From Rachycentron canadum (lineage: Eukaryota > Chordata > Actinopteri > Carangiformes > Rachycentridae): 64,000 nucleotides of DNA. Position numbers and translations under genes: made by a program. Below the pieces are notes generated by a model that worked only from the letters and a program-made list of their open reading frames with translations, was not told the origin of the DNA and did no database searches. The stretch spans positions 1,925,029 through 1,989,028 of the forward strand of contig CM076660.1 of assembly GCA_038496675.1 (NCBI GenBank), written 5' to 3'. Shown here piece by piece: positions 46,351 to 58,689 of the stretch (within the stretch, counting starts at the first letter, position 1; each line of letters opens with the position of its first letter).

Positions 46351-47317
46351 GAAAGAGACTTCCTCTTTCTACGTGTTCATGAGTTCATTCTTATTTGTGT
46401 CTTAAAAGCTGAAAACACAAAGAAGACTCAAACATAAGTGACTGACTTTTGAAAATGACTACAAGTATGTATCCCTCATCCGTGCAGCTAAGAGGATGAA
46501 ATATGACAATGAAATCTATCTAATATGACCACGATGGCTCGTACTGGTCTGAGAATCCAGTTAAATTGTCCACTTATTGATGGGCTGATGATAACGACAA
46601 TGAATAGGACACTAAGGGCTTTGTCGTTCTGATTATTGCATATGCATTCTGCTGTCAGGCTTTTTTTCCTCCTGCCTCAGCAGCTTTGTGGCATCTGACA
46701 AAGCCCCGGCTTTAAAATCTAGAGTCAAGCATTGTTTCCATCGACGTGAAGCTCATTGATTACAGATCGGAGCAGCCTCCCTGCCGCGGATCTGCTCAGG
46801 CGATTCTCACGTGGGCTCCCATTGCAGCATCAACGTCCTGCACAGATTTTAGCAGTGAAGTCACCCCACTCACCTGTTACTGTATGATTAAACTCAACAG
46901 TGTTTCCAAAGCTGCCCACAGTGGCTCCCCCAGCTGAAACAGATACAGGAGGGACAATTCAAACATGGATTAGCCTACATGAGATGAGTGACAGTCCAAT
47001 ATCAAATATCACTCCTTCATTTATAGCAAATAAACCATAAAGTAAGTTATCCTTCTAGAGGTTTCTGCGCTTATCAGAGCCCAATATGATTTGTTTTCAA
47101 TGAATACATCTGTGAGATATTTACAAATACAAATAAATACAGATAGCCTCCATCACCTCACCTACAGGTTTCTGAAGAGGTTTGTTGAAACTCAGAGTGG
47201 GCTGCTCCCCTGACGCCACCTTGGCAATGCCTGATTCCACCAAACTCCAGGCTAATTTAAAGATGGGCAAAGGGACGGGGCCCACGTGGAGCCGATACCT
47301 GGCGTTGGTTTGTGCTT
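46351..47317. other. Noncoding, POU-like palindrome
   Basis: TGCATATGCA (46637-46646) lies in ATTGCATATGCATT, one base from the POU dimer MORE site. Nothing else was recognised. Confidence 0.4.
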
Positions 47318-47610
47318 CCAGTCCTCCAATCTGAACAAGCACATGGGTTGTTGTTTTCAAGCCCCTGATGTCCTCTGACCGTACTTTGGTTTTCATGGTT
47401 ATAGTCCCGGTACAGAGCGGCGTAACTTCCTTCGCCGCCGCGGTTACTATAATAACGGTCGTGGTTTGGTTTAGCAACAGATGGTGATTTGGGTTAAAAT
47501 AAGTAATTCATCAACATTAGATGATCTTTGATGTTATGATTACAATAACAACAACATAATTAACTTTATTGACTGGTCATGGATGATAAAACAACATATA
47601 CTGTTCCCTC
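47318..47610 (-). mobile_element. Interspersed repeat family R, copy R2
   Basis: CCAGTCCTCCAATCTGAACA, TTTTCAAGCCCCTGATGTCC, the core GGTTACTATAATAACGGTC (47442-47460), GATGGTGATTTGGGTTAAAA and CAACATTAGATGATCTTTG match R3 and R1. The B-box part is missing, so it is truncated at that side. A minus-strand open frame through it has no recognisable function. Confidence 0.65.
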
Positions 47611-50061
47611 TGGACAGTTCTCATGAAGGAGGAAATTAGAGACTTTCGTACCAGGTTGTAAACATTTTTATTTATTATTTTCAACATGGAAGTCTATTGG
47701 AGCTAGATTCTCCGAATTAAATTATTGAACTAAAATCACTCATGAAGGACAACAGTAAATCCATAAAAAAATGAATGGAGACCCCAATTCTCCTGCTGAA
47801 CAGTTGTTAATGTTGCCTTAATGGTCACTATGCTCTAAACATGTTGGACCACCCTTTATACTGAACATACACTGTCCCTCCACACACAGACACATTACTT
47901 CTGCGCTCCCAGCTCGTCCTGCAGTCCTGCCCTGTCTTTACGAATAACCAGCGAAATGATGAATGTTGTTGTCACCTCACCACAGCGCCGCAGTCCTGGC
48001 AGGTGGGGAATCAATGTGAAATCCCCAGAGACCCACACTGCTCTTTATACCACTGCCACAGCGCACACACAATGACCACTGCATGACAACCCCGGCGACG
48101 CCTCATTCATCATTCGGTCTTTCTGTGTAAAGACTTTGGAAGATGCTGAAAGGAAAGGTTGTTTTTTTTTTTTGTTTGTTTTTTTTTCACCTTGATTTAT
48201 ATGGAGTGAGTCAGGGGCATCGTTGAGTGCGCTGATCCCGTGTTTTGTGGATACTGAGATTTAAATACCAGCGTTGTTAACGGTTTAGACCAACCTGATC
48301 AAAGTTATTTAGCACAGGCAGTTTGTCAGAACCAGAGCAGAGGAAGAAAGTGTCAGTGCAGTTCACAAAACGTCAATCTCTTCCTTTAAAAGCCCTTCGC
48401 AAGTAATCATTAATTATACGTCTACTTGCTTTGATTAAAGCTAGAGAGAGCGAGACTGAGAATTATTTGCGGTCACCCCATGAACTATATTGAAGGAGGT
48501 CAGTCGGTCACAGCCCGTACACACAGTCCTGAGCAGAGATGTGATCAGGGAACACAACTGGAAACAGCTGTGAGGGTGGATTTCTGCAAACCGCATCACG
48601 AGAGTTTATTGTAGCGCTGTAAAATATCTATTTTTGTGGCGAGACTAGGCTAACGTTAGCTTATGTCGCTTGCAAATCACTCTCTTTGTAGCCGAGCTGG
48701 GTTGTGAGATCCCAGAATCACCACTTGGAGTTGGCTCCAAAATACAGTCAGCCCCTGTGGACGCCACCACGTTAATGGTTTACAGCCTGGTTCCAAAAAT
48801 GGACGCCATCGCGCTTGGCTAGCTGCTCACGGTCTCGTTGCTAGCTGTTTGCTAGCTGTTAGCAAATTAACCTTCTTCTTTTGTGTTTGTGGTGTTGGAA
48901 ACTTTTTCATGCAAATATTGGACAGATAATGATACAGATAAGTCTGCGCTAGTATATTTTGAGGTGAATGAAATTTTGGTGTTATTTTATTTTATATGTT
49001 AGCGCCTATTAGCAACTACGATGTCTGTGCTCACTATACGTGGGTGTTTAGCGTCGTTGGTTAGCCTTCGAGCAAGTCGCCCAGCTAGGTTAACAGACTG
49101 CTGACAGATGAACAAGGTTGCTGCAACATGCATTTAAGTCTCGGCTCCACACACGCTCCACCTCCTTTTGGAGCTTTCAAAAACGCTCTTCAGAAACCTA
49201 CTGGTGCATCTATTGAAAGTAATGTTGAGTGAATTTACAATTCAATTGTATAATTGAATTTAAAATATTTTTTTTGACAGTCGTCCTGCGTCTGTAGCGG
49301 CAAGAGTTTGAAGAACATGCCTTTTCCCCCGAAGCGGCCCTGGAAGTCTGGACTCTGCTTTCATATTGGAGGATCTTTTCCACTGTCTCCTCTTCTGTGT
49401 GTCTCGTTCGGGCTTCCTCCTGATTCATAAAAGAACAGAAACACTGACGGGAGCAGACTGCTGACTCCTCTGATGAATAAAAAAACAGTGGCCCCAGACA
49501 CCCAGCACCCTGAGCTTATTGTGGCTGACAGAAGTCTGTGTGATATCAGGGAGCGAAACAGGAGATTCATCTTTTACCTTGACAGCAATGGTCTATAATA
49601 TGTAAAAACCTGCACTTTACTTCCTTCTGTTCTCATTAAAAGATGGTTCTTCTTTGATGATGCTGGGTCTTTTTGTGTTTTTTTATTTTCCCACCCTACG
49701 AGCGAAGTGTGGTCTGGGATTTCCTGACATCCGGCTCTGCAGCCTGTTTGTTTTATAATCAGGGTGAGTAGGCGGCCTGTTCTGTCTCTGACTGAACCTG
49801 TATTATCCTTCACTGACCAAAGACTAAGATAACAAGACTCAGAAGACAAAAGAGTCACCTGGCCAATGACACACACACATACAGAAACTCGGGGGGGGGG
49901 GCAGAAATTCAGAGCCTCCTTGTTAAAGTTGCTACACATATTTGCACTTCCAAAGGGCACTAAGATGATTTTGAACCTTAATGCCCAGAAATCCTGCAGC
50001 GTCTCATCAGTAAACCGAACACTACACACTTGTGTTTACCAACCGAGCGGCCCTGCACTGC
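47611..50061. other. Noncoding, small tracts
   Basis: T-rich tract at 48161-48188; tandem GCTAGCTGTTT/GCTAGCTGTTA near 48840-48861; G11 run at 49891-49901. Open frames at 49574-50029 have no recognisable domain. Confidence 0.45.
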
Positions 50062-50145
50062 TTTTTTTTTTTTTTTTTTTTTTTTTTTTCCTGAGGAGAC
50101 GAGGAAGGGGAAAGATCTAAAAAAAAAAAAAAAAAAAAAAGATCT
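50062..50145. repeat. Poly-T / poly-A inverted arrangement
   Basis: A 28-base T run (50062-50089) and a 22-base A run (50119-50140) are separated by 29 bases. The A run is bracketed by two AGATCT sites (50113-50118 and 50140-50145). RNA from either strand could fold into a long A-U hairpin. This may be two retroposon tails in opposite orientation. Confidence 0.85.
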
Positions 50146-51165
50146 GAGATGTTGTGATAAAAGATGTTTTCTTCAGCAGGGAGCTCGCCGGCTGCTGCTG
50201 ATTGTGAGGCAGTTTAGATTTCGCTGCTGTCAATGGGCAGAAAAGTGTTCGGAACAAACACCACAGTTACTGCTGATTTCAAACGTTTTGTCACGGGAGG
50301 TTGACTACATATTGTTTCAGTTGTTAAACACTCCTGCTGGGATGTGGCGAGCTAGCCAGCGCCACCTGTATCACAGCCCCGGATTGAGTTCGACAGAGAT
50401 TTATCGATATCTTATCATGCGTTTGTTGTCAGTTAAGCACAATTTTGATTATCTAATAATAAAAAATCTTTTTATCGGGGAAAAAGACTCATTGTCCAGT
50501 TCTCACTCCACTGTCTTTAGGTTCTGTGAAGTTATCACCTTGGGCTCTGGGAAACTGTGATTTTTCAATATTTTTTGATACTTTAAAGTCGAATTTTAGA
50601 TTTACTGAAAAAGAAAACTGACGAACTGATAATGACAAATAATTCCTTGAAGACTAAATGGTTGTTTTCCAAGATAAAAATATTCCGTCGAGCTCCATGC
50701 AAATACTTGAAAGCACAGTGAAAGTATCCTGAAGACGGGGGCTGTGTCCCAGTGTGGGGGCGCCAATCTTCCCGATGGTGTAGTCCTTTGTGTCGCAAAC
50801 ACAGCTCCTAGACAACATATACCTCCTTTTTTTTCAAGGCCCTTGGTTTTAACACTTGTGCTGTTAGTAAAACCCGGTAGAAGAGTAAACCTCAGGCTCT
50901 CTGCGACCTGCCGCACCCTTCGCTTCCCAGTTTATTGTCTCTATCGAAGGTCCAGCCTGTTTGCCACTGTTGATGCTCCTCTGGGTCGCAACAAGTGACC
51001 TATGTGGTTGTTAAAGTTGACTATGGAGGACCATCTGACCAGAAGTTGTCCCATTTTAAAGTTGTAACTCACAGAGCACCTTTGCCATCATCAGCAAAAA
51101 AGTGTTTTTACAAGACCTTAGATGTTGCATTTCACTTGGATATTAGATATTGTAACAGCAGATGA
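50146..51165. other. Noncoding, no firm feature
   Basis: The longest open frame of the window (50030-50560) crosses this boundary. It starts in the poly-T/poly-A tract and its remainder has no domain, so it is treated as chance. Confidence 0.45.
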
Positions 51166-51325
51166 TTTTTTTTTTTTTTTTTTTTTTTTTTGCATTTCAT
51201 GTATATCAAGTCTCTCTTGAAAATGAGATTTCTGTGTCAGTGTGAATCCCCTGAATGAATAAAACTTTAACTTTAAGAATGTGTGTTTCTTTCACTGCCT
51301 GAAAGTAAAAAAAAAAAAAAAAAAA
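51166..51325 (+). repeat. Poly-T, possible LINE-type 3' end, poly-A
   Basis: A T run (51166-51191) is followed by TCTCTCTTGAAAATGAGATT and CTGAATGAATAAAACTTTAA, a tail-like stretch with AATAAA, and then by an A run at 51307-51325. It could be a retroposon 3' end, but no upstream body is recognised. Confidence 0.45.
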
Positions 51326-52604
51326 TCTAAATCCCTCTTGCACCTTTTGCAGTTTAGATCCTTGAGGACACGTGTTCAGGCTCCAATCATCTTGAATAAG
51401 ATGGTCCCTTAATACATATATATGATCCTTCTCCCACTTTCAGATCTGGTGTGACAAGTTGAGCATTACATGACATCCCATGAGTCTCTGGGAAATGGGC
51501 CACGCTGCAAGAGCTATATCACTCTGGCTATGAGCAGATGCAGATGCAGAACACTGAGGGAAATGATTATGGGATTAACATTTAGAGAAAGTGTGTTTTA
51601 GCGATGTCAATGTGGGAGACGATTAAAGCGATATAAAATCTACAACAATGAGTGACGAGGGAGGGGAAATAAGAAAGCTGTGGGCAGCAGACATTCCCAG
51701 AGAAATTATTTAAAGACGATGATCACGTGGAGTGATTGAAGGGACAACAGACTGTGTGCCAGAGGACAACAAGATCTTTTATTTTATTACATTAATAATG
51801 TTGATATTTCACAACTTTGCGTGTTTGAGCTCTCAGAACTTTCATTTATTTGTATTAAAGTTGCTTCAAATACCATTTGTTGGTCAATATATGCACGCAA
51901 ATTGCATAATTTACGCAGAACAAAGAAGTAAATAAAAAGAATAAAAGCTGAATTTTTTTTTATAGATTTTGCAAATAAATGATCAGAACCAAATTCCATA
52001 GTCCATCAACATTGTGTGCAGCAATAAAGGTAATAAATGTCATGTCCTATTATCAGCCCTACTGTACATATGTTTTATTTATTTATTTTACATTGTCCTG
52101 AACTTCAAACATTTATATCAGGGCCCTTTAACCATTATCACACACACTTCTGTGTCGTATACTTCAGTCACGCTCTCATCCTCCTTCTCTCTTTTGAGTT
52201 TTTCAGACGGGAGTGAGATAAAAACACCTGTGAATTCTGCAGTCTGAACCTTTACTGAAAAGAAAAGGAAAGAGCACGGCTCTAATTGACTCTCAGAGGT
52301 CACGACCCCGGCGGGATTCTATCGATCACCATGACAACTTCACCGACGAGAAGATAAGGACGCGCCACTCCACCTACTCAGCCTCGCAGCTTCGCTCTCG
52401 GCCAGCGCGTCCGGCGCGCGTCCTTGATGTGTTTGTGCCGTTTACACTCAGCAGAAAAGTCAAACACTTTAGCTCTCTCTCTCGGCTTCGTCCGACTGTA
52501 AACATCAAACCTGAATCAAGGCCGGGCAGCAACCACAGCACGCAGCACGACTGAATTTCATTTAAGTTAAGTTAAGAAGGTAGTGTACATTTGCGGTTTT
52601 AAGA
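51326..52604. other. Noncoding, no feature recognised
   Basis: No transposon or exon is supported. Confidence 0.4.
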
Positions 52605-52690
52605 GGCAAAAACCAAGTCAGTGTAGTTTTAAATCTCCTCTCTCAGGCTACAACAGGTCAACGAGCCAATCTGAAGAGAATGATTGACTT
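52605..52690 (+). mobile_element. TTAA-type MITE, left-half fragment
   Basis: CAGTGTAGTTTTAAATCTCC, CTCTCAGGC, ACAACAGGTCAACGAGCCAA and TCTGAAGAGA match 61530-61597. It stops shortly after the CCAAT arm. An opposite-strand copy begins 25 bases further on. Confidence 0.7.
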
Positions 52691-52714
52691 CTTATCAACA
52701 CTTTTGTCTTAAAT

Positions 52715-52975
52715 TAAAGGTCTCATGTCGCGTAAACTGAGATTTCAGTATCCTCTTATTATAGGGTATTATTATCAGGTCTCTATTAATGATCCGAAAG
52801 TATCAAAGGTCTCAGTCCACAGTGAAATGCTCACAGCCTGTATTCAGCCCCCTCAGGCTTGCCCCAAGATGCCCCACCCACCTGGACATCATCTAACCTA
52901 ACATGACTTTCAGTATATTGTCATTCATTCAGAAAAAGGTCAGCCAATCAGGGGAGAGGTTCAAAGCTGGCGACC
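52715..52975 (-). mobile_element. TTAA-type MITE, right half in reverse
   Basis: It starts TTAAAGGTCTCATGTCGCGT (terminal repeat with TTAA), then GTATCAAAGGTCTCAGTCCA, CAGTGAAATGCTCACAGCCT and GTATTCAG, and ends around GTCAGCCAATCAGGGGAGAG. This is the reverse complement order of 61600-61930. Confidence 0.75.
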
Positions 52976-53974
52976 TCCAGTGGCAAAGTCAGATCTGACT
53001 TAAAGACGCCTCTATGAATGGAATGAAATGAAAGCAACGCACTTTGCCAGTTTATTACAATTTGTATCGAGTTTAGCTTTAATTTCTACCAGTTATAATG
53101 ACATCGAACTCACCAAAGCAGCTCCTGAGATCTGGGAAAGGGGAAGAAACACAATAGTGCAGCTGGATCACCCATAAAATACAAGGTGTCAGACAATTTG
53201 ATCAGAAATAACAAACCCCCGGGTTTAAGGTCAGTTCACTGCCACCTCCACATGTTCCATCACTCAAGTAGAGACACTGGGCATGTATTGATATATATTG
53301 TATGTATGTGTTATAAGAAACAGAAAGGAGAGCATCAATATTATGTCTATAAACTGCCTGGATGCACATGCAGCTCAACATGATGTGCATCACCATGTCA
53401 CCAAGGAGCAAAAGTGCGCCCAGAACACAGGGTGTTAAATCAGAAACAGCTCCGCCACTGACAGGAAACAGCAAATTACTGTGTTTGCATTGCATGTAAG
53501 ATCAATTTGTGTTTCATTATTTGTTTAAGTGTTTGCTCATCCAACTTCCATACAGTCACTGATGATATAATATTTCCCCATCTGGCTCCAGGGCAATAAT
53601 TTTTAGTTTTGAAGCATCGGCCTCTGGTTTCGCTTTCCATTAGGAAGACAGCTCGAGAGACTGAAAACCAATATTGTTGATAATGATGCGCAATATAGCA
53701 CAACCCTTTTCCTTCCTACTGAAACCAATTTAGATGCTTCTTTCATTCAGAGCAGGTTTTCTTTTTTTTTTTTTTCAACTGTTTTTCTGCTGATTGACGA
53801 TTTCTCAATAAATGATTTTCGTATTGTCAGTAAGGTCACTTCACCTGTGAACCACCTCTTTTATTTCATTGTGTTTTCATTTCAGTGTTTTCATCAGCAT
53901 TACCAACAGCAGCAGGCAGCGAGTTCCAACAAACAAAGCCTCCGATAAAGTCACCGTCCACCACGACAGGGGAA
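52976..53974. other. Noncoding, no feature recognised
   Basis: A 14-base T run lies at 53762-53775. Nothing else is supported. Confidence 0.4.
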
Positions 53975-54174
53975 AGCTGCGTCCCAATTCAGGGGTCGCA
54001 TCCTTCGGAGGCTGCGTTGCGAGACCTATTGCGACCCAGTGGCACTGCTATGCTGTCCCGTGTCAAAGGTTCCTTCAGATACTTTGCAACACAAATGGGG
54101 ACGGCAGACACAGCTATGGCAGCTACGAAGGGCCACGTCCTCCAAAAGAGGCGGCCCCTCAACTGGGACATGGC
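53975..54174. mobile_element. Small element with imperfect terminal inverted repeats
   Basis: The left end GCTGCGTCCCAATTCAG and the reverse complement of the right end (GCCATGTCCCAGTTGAG) match at most positions about 200 bases apart. The internal GCATCCTTCGGAGGCTGCGT word is typical of a nonautonomous DNA element common in fish. It resembles a MITE; the superfamily is not assigned. Open frames across it are incidental. Confidence 0.6.
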
Positions 54175-55736
54175 GAAGGCCAGAGAATAACTGGCGAAGA
54201 AAGCAGAACGTAGCGCAGTGATCAGAAAAGTTTCTGCTTGATGTGTAAATACACAGATTTGTGTTAACACGTGGGCCATTTTTAAGGAAATAACACTATC
54301 AGGGTTGTGTCTCTGAAGTTATTCTGCCACCAAGTGGTCGAAAAATCAATTAAATCAACGAATTAAACGAATTAAATCAGATGATCACCTAGGTTCTCTT
54401 CATCTGTTATTTGTTCTCAACATACCTACAATTTCACAAAATACACATTCAGTTGAAATTCTAATTTAATACATGACAGAAGGTAACAAATCGTTTTATG
54501 TTTTATAGATGATACATATTTATATTTGTTGGTAAAAGTATATGTTACGTTTCTAATGTCTTTAAATAAAGTCAATTTTGTTATTTTTGTTATTTTTATT
54601 TTTATTCTTAGTGTTTGTTTTAAACTTTAGGGGAAAAAAAAAAAATCTATCAATACAATTTAAATATTCAGTTTCACAAGGAGAAAACCACAGATTTAAA
54701 GCCAAAGCTGTTGTGTAATATAACAAGCATAACCCTTTTCACATGGAGTTCATGTTTTCCATGCACCCAGTCGATTTCTGCTGCTCATCCAGGTCTGGCA
54801 GCAGGAGGCTCAGCAAGGCCCTGTCGGCCTCCGCCTGAGCTGCGTGTACTGTAAGTTTACACTGGTATAATCTAATCCTGTAAAGGTTACAGTCAAGATA
54901 TTGTTCATGAGTAAATAACAAATACATTTGCTTGAAATTGAAAGTTACACCAGGACAAAAGCTTCTTGACAAGGATGTGGGATATGAAACAGTCTCAATG
55001 TTGTTGTTTGAATGTTTCTTTAACATCAGAATTCCTGATTGATTAAACTTCTGCCGCTTCGTCTCAATAAATCAGTGGAACTTAATATGGTGAAGTTTGG
55101 ATGGATTCGTTTTTGTGGCGATCTCAGTAATTTCACCAAACTCACACTCCAGAAGTTCACCCGCACGTAAACTGCCCCAGCACGGTTTACACCGACTCGA
55201 GCCTTCGAGTAACGGGTTGTACAGATGCCACCAGTAAATCTGAATTGCCACCTTGAGTAGTGAGTGCTGTGTTACATGCCAAGCCTGCCATATGGAGCAG
55301 ATGTTACAATCTAATCAGGCGCCTTTACTGTGGCCTTTTTTATTGCATCAATATCAAGCAGATTATATGGGCTTAATGGACAGGTGGCCACAGGGTAGAG
55401 CAAGTGGGAGGTTTAAAATACCTGAGTGAAGGCTGCAGGCGATGGAACGAACTGTCTTTGAACATCAAGATGTTGTCTGCTGACTAGTTCTTTTAACTTC
55501 ATGGTTCTTTGACATTTTCTTTGTATTTCTGGTTTCCTGACACATTAGATAAAGACTGGTGGGTCTGAGTGATTTAACAGACCCACAAATCACACAAGCT
55601 TTATTTTCTTCCCACGCTGTTCGTTGAATGCAGTCCATCTCGATGCAGCACGAGAATACGAACAGAGGCCGATAACTACCCGGTATCCTCAGGAATAATG
55701 AGACTGTCCTCCAGTAAAAAACAGCCCATTATTCGC
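54175..55736. other. Noncoding, A-tract only
   Basis: A short A run lies near 54633-54644. No gene or transposon is supported. Confidence 0.4.
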
Positions 55737-55990
55737 CTGTTAGCAGGTTATTATGACCCGTAGTTGGGTTTTGTTGCTAGGCGACATCTAGTGGTCATGG
55801 TGATGATGACAGGAACGAAGGGAAAAGTGCGGTGATGCAGTTTATAAATCGACAAAGTCCATGTCAGGAGATTGGGGTGGATGGATGCGTCAAAAAAAAC
55901 ACAGGAATATGACACAGGAGAGTTGTGTTCGATTCCCATGTAAAAGTAGCAGTTTATGTTGTTTCTATTATCCATGACTGTTATACCAAG
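55737..55990 (+). mobile_element. Interspersed repeat family R, copy R5
   Basis: It starts near TTATGACCCGTAGTTGGGTT and GACATCTAGTGGTCATGG. It continues with GACAAAGTCCATGTCAGGAG, TTGGGGTGGATGGATGCGTC, ACACAGGAATATGACACAGG, the exact B-box GTTCGATTCCC (55927-55937) and TATTATCCATGACTGTTATA. It gives the clearest view of the B-box side of the family. The GGTTACTATAATAA core is absent. Confidence 0.7.
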
Positions 55991-57892
55991 TGAACCACCT
56001 TGTAGTTATTGACCATTGACCTGACCGTGTAGTTTTTGTGTCCAAACCTGGCACTAGAATTAAATAAAGAAGTTGTAATTTAAAATATTCAGGGATTTTT
56101 TTTTTTTTTTTAGAATCAGCCCACGTCAATGTTCTTGTCTGGATAAAGTGTTATGGCTTAAACATTAAAGTGTCTAATGGTGGAGGTCCCAGATCCAGAT
56201 TTATGCCTATGATTCTTGGGCTGAAACTGCCCATTAAATGTAATTTAGATGTTTTACCAAAAAAATGTGACACAAACTGAGGCAATCACACAACAAAGAT
56301 TTACTAAGGCCAGAAAAAGCACATCAGAAGTTGAATACAAATATAAGCACTGGTATACTGGTACAATATATATTGTTGTACTAAATGTTTCCACCACAGT
56401 CTTTGTTTTTCTGCAGCTGCAACTTTGGACATTTTCATACTAGTTAAACATTCAGCTGTGGCGGTTGCTGCCTTACACCCAGGTACATAGTTGACATGCT
56501 CTGTCCATAACACACTTTACATTTTACTGCAGCGCAGCTGTCGATCACGGACCTGTCATTGATTGGTTTCACGGCGCGAGAAAGCGAGAGTGCTTGCCTC
56601 CTCGACAGGGATCAAAATGAAACACGTAGCACGTGTTCAGTCTCTCGTACTGAGCAGAACTTCCATTAGTGAGACTGACGTTTCACATGCATCAGTGTTT
56701 ATAGGATCATATGGGCTTAATGGGAAGGTGAATACTGGGTACAGCATCTGGGAGTCTGGGTAATGAGGGTTCATCCACACCTATACACACACCCACACTC
56801 AGACTGTCTTTACTGACACCAAGAACGAGCCTTCGGGGATAGCTGTAGGACAGTAATGGTATTATGAGCAGCTGCTGAAGCCTGTTAATGTCAAATGAAA
56901 ACTGGAAAGCTGATTGAAGGTTGAGAACTTAATTAAATAATATTTCCACAAAATGACTAAATTCATTTTAGAAAGATCAAAATAATACATAGAGAAAATT
57001 TACATTTTGTTTACAATGCACGGCGCCTGCATCTGGCCCCTGTTGTTCTGAGCCTCAAAGATGGGGAAACTTTTTAATTAACAACGACCTGGAAATCTCC
57101 AAGCAGCACGTTTTCCAGGCTTTTTTTCTTTTTTTGTTGTTGTTGTTTATTTATTTTGTCTTGAACTGTTTAAAGGTTCTGAAGACGATTATCACTGCCA
57201 ATAAAGGCCATCATCTCAAACTGAAAAGAAATGCTCCGTTCAGCCACACCTCTGTTCGGCCACATGGAGAAGAAAAGCTGGAGCCCTTTAGTAGCTCGTT
57301 GGGTTCTCGGGAACTTGACTGGAAAAGAAATTCAGCCTTCAGAGTTTTATTTGCCAGGCCTGGTCACACAGATGACACTAACAGAGAACAGTAAAAACTT
57401 TATGGCAGACTTGGATTTGGGCCGGTCGCCCTCATGGCCTGTGCTCTGGTCTCATCTCTTCCTTTGTCTGAGGCCTTTTCGACATTGTGGAAGGTCCTTT
57501 TTAACTGAAATTTGCTTACTGTGCTGTGTCATCACATGTGTGGGCGATCCCTATTTCTTTATAAATGTGGGGAAGCCAAGGGTGTCAACAGAGCCAACTC
57601 ACGTGCAACACGCACGCACTACCAAAGCAGTTACCAAAACAAAGAACAGAGAAACTCAGATTATAAAGAGGGGGTGTAACATCTCGACGATAATTTTATA
57701 TCATTATCTTGATTCCCTTCTTGGTCTGTAATCACAAACCAGAGAGTTGTTGTTCTTGACCAACAATAATAATTGTGTTCAACATGTAGACACAACAGAC
57801 TGATGTGATGTCATGACATTAACATCAACAGAACGGACCGTGTTGATTGTGTTTTATTCTGTTCTTTCTATCTCTGCCCAGGAAGCTTGGAT
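55991..57892. other. Noncoding, T tracts
   Basis: T runs at 56097-56111 and 57120-57160 (with GTT units). An open frame at 57231-57731 (166 codons) has no recognised domain, signal or paralogue. It is not called. Confidence 0.4.

Positions 57893-57919
<27 letters not shown>
57893..57919. repeat. (GA)n microsatellite
   Basis: About 13 GA units. Confidence 0.95.
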
Positions 57920-57923
<4 letters not shown>

Positions 57924-58689
57924 AGCTCATTCCTCCCTCATTCTCCTCATCGGTACCGGCCTAAGTTGTGACAATTCAATCTGTTCGGCTTCATCTTCCA
58001 ACATGAATTATGGATGAACCCTCCAACCTCTGAATATGGTGGGGACTTATGTTGATCGAGCAGCCGTTCACTTTCTAACTCCTCCTGCTCGTGTCACAGG
58101 CTCAGTGTGGATTTGAAAGAGGTCGGTGAAAAAAAAAAAAACAAAAAAAACCTTCAAGGTAATTTGCAGAGCATCAAAGCAAAGCGTCCAGTAAGCATGT
58201 CTTTATTCCCCGGGTGGCCCACCGATGATTGACTGTTGTGTGCTGAAACCCATTAGCCGCATTTATTCTGGCACTGAGTCCTTTATGATTAACAATTAGT
58301 AAGCGTCAGTCCACTTCAGCAGACAATGCACTGAAGGTGCTGCCCCCGGTCAGGTAAATTAAGCCATCGATTTGAGGAAAGATGTTTTTTTTTTTGTTTT
58401 TTTATCCATAAACTAGTTAAGTGCAATTCCAAAACATTTCCAGGTGAAGACTGGGGTTACAACGCCGCTAAAATGGATCAAAACAAAGCAAAATGCAATG
58501 ATGTATCCCTTCAGGTTGTTTTCCATTACCAGACCTGAGCAATTATTTACCTCTTTTTCTTTTTTAGCCCTGCCAGCTTCATGGCTCGAGGCTGTACTGT
58601 TGGTTTGTCTGTTGGTTTGTCTGTTGGTCCACAACTCTGCTTCAGACAAGAGAGATCCAACAAGTTCAGTCCAACCATTCAAGTCGTTT
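57920..58689. other. Noncoding, small tandem repeat
   Basis: A-rich tract at 58129-58150, T tract at 58385-58402, and a 12-base tandem unit (TGTTGGTTTGTC, about 2.6 copies) at 58598-58628. Confidence 0.55.

Noticed and set aside
50030..50560. Longest open reading frame in the window (176 codons, plus strand)
   Set aside because: It begins in poly-T/poly-A sequence giving phenylalanine and lysine runs. The rest has no domain, conserved motif or splice context.
53885..54190. 101-codon open frame, plus strand
   Set aside because: Most of it is translation of the small inverted-end element at 53975-54174.
57231..57731. 166-codon open frame, plus strand
   Set aside because: No recognisable family, no promoter or splice signal, overlapping another frame; length is compatible with chance in 64 kb.
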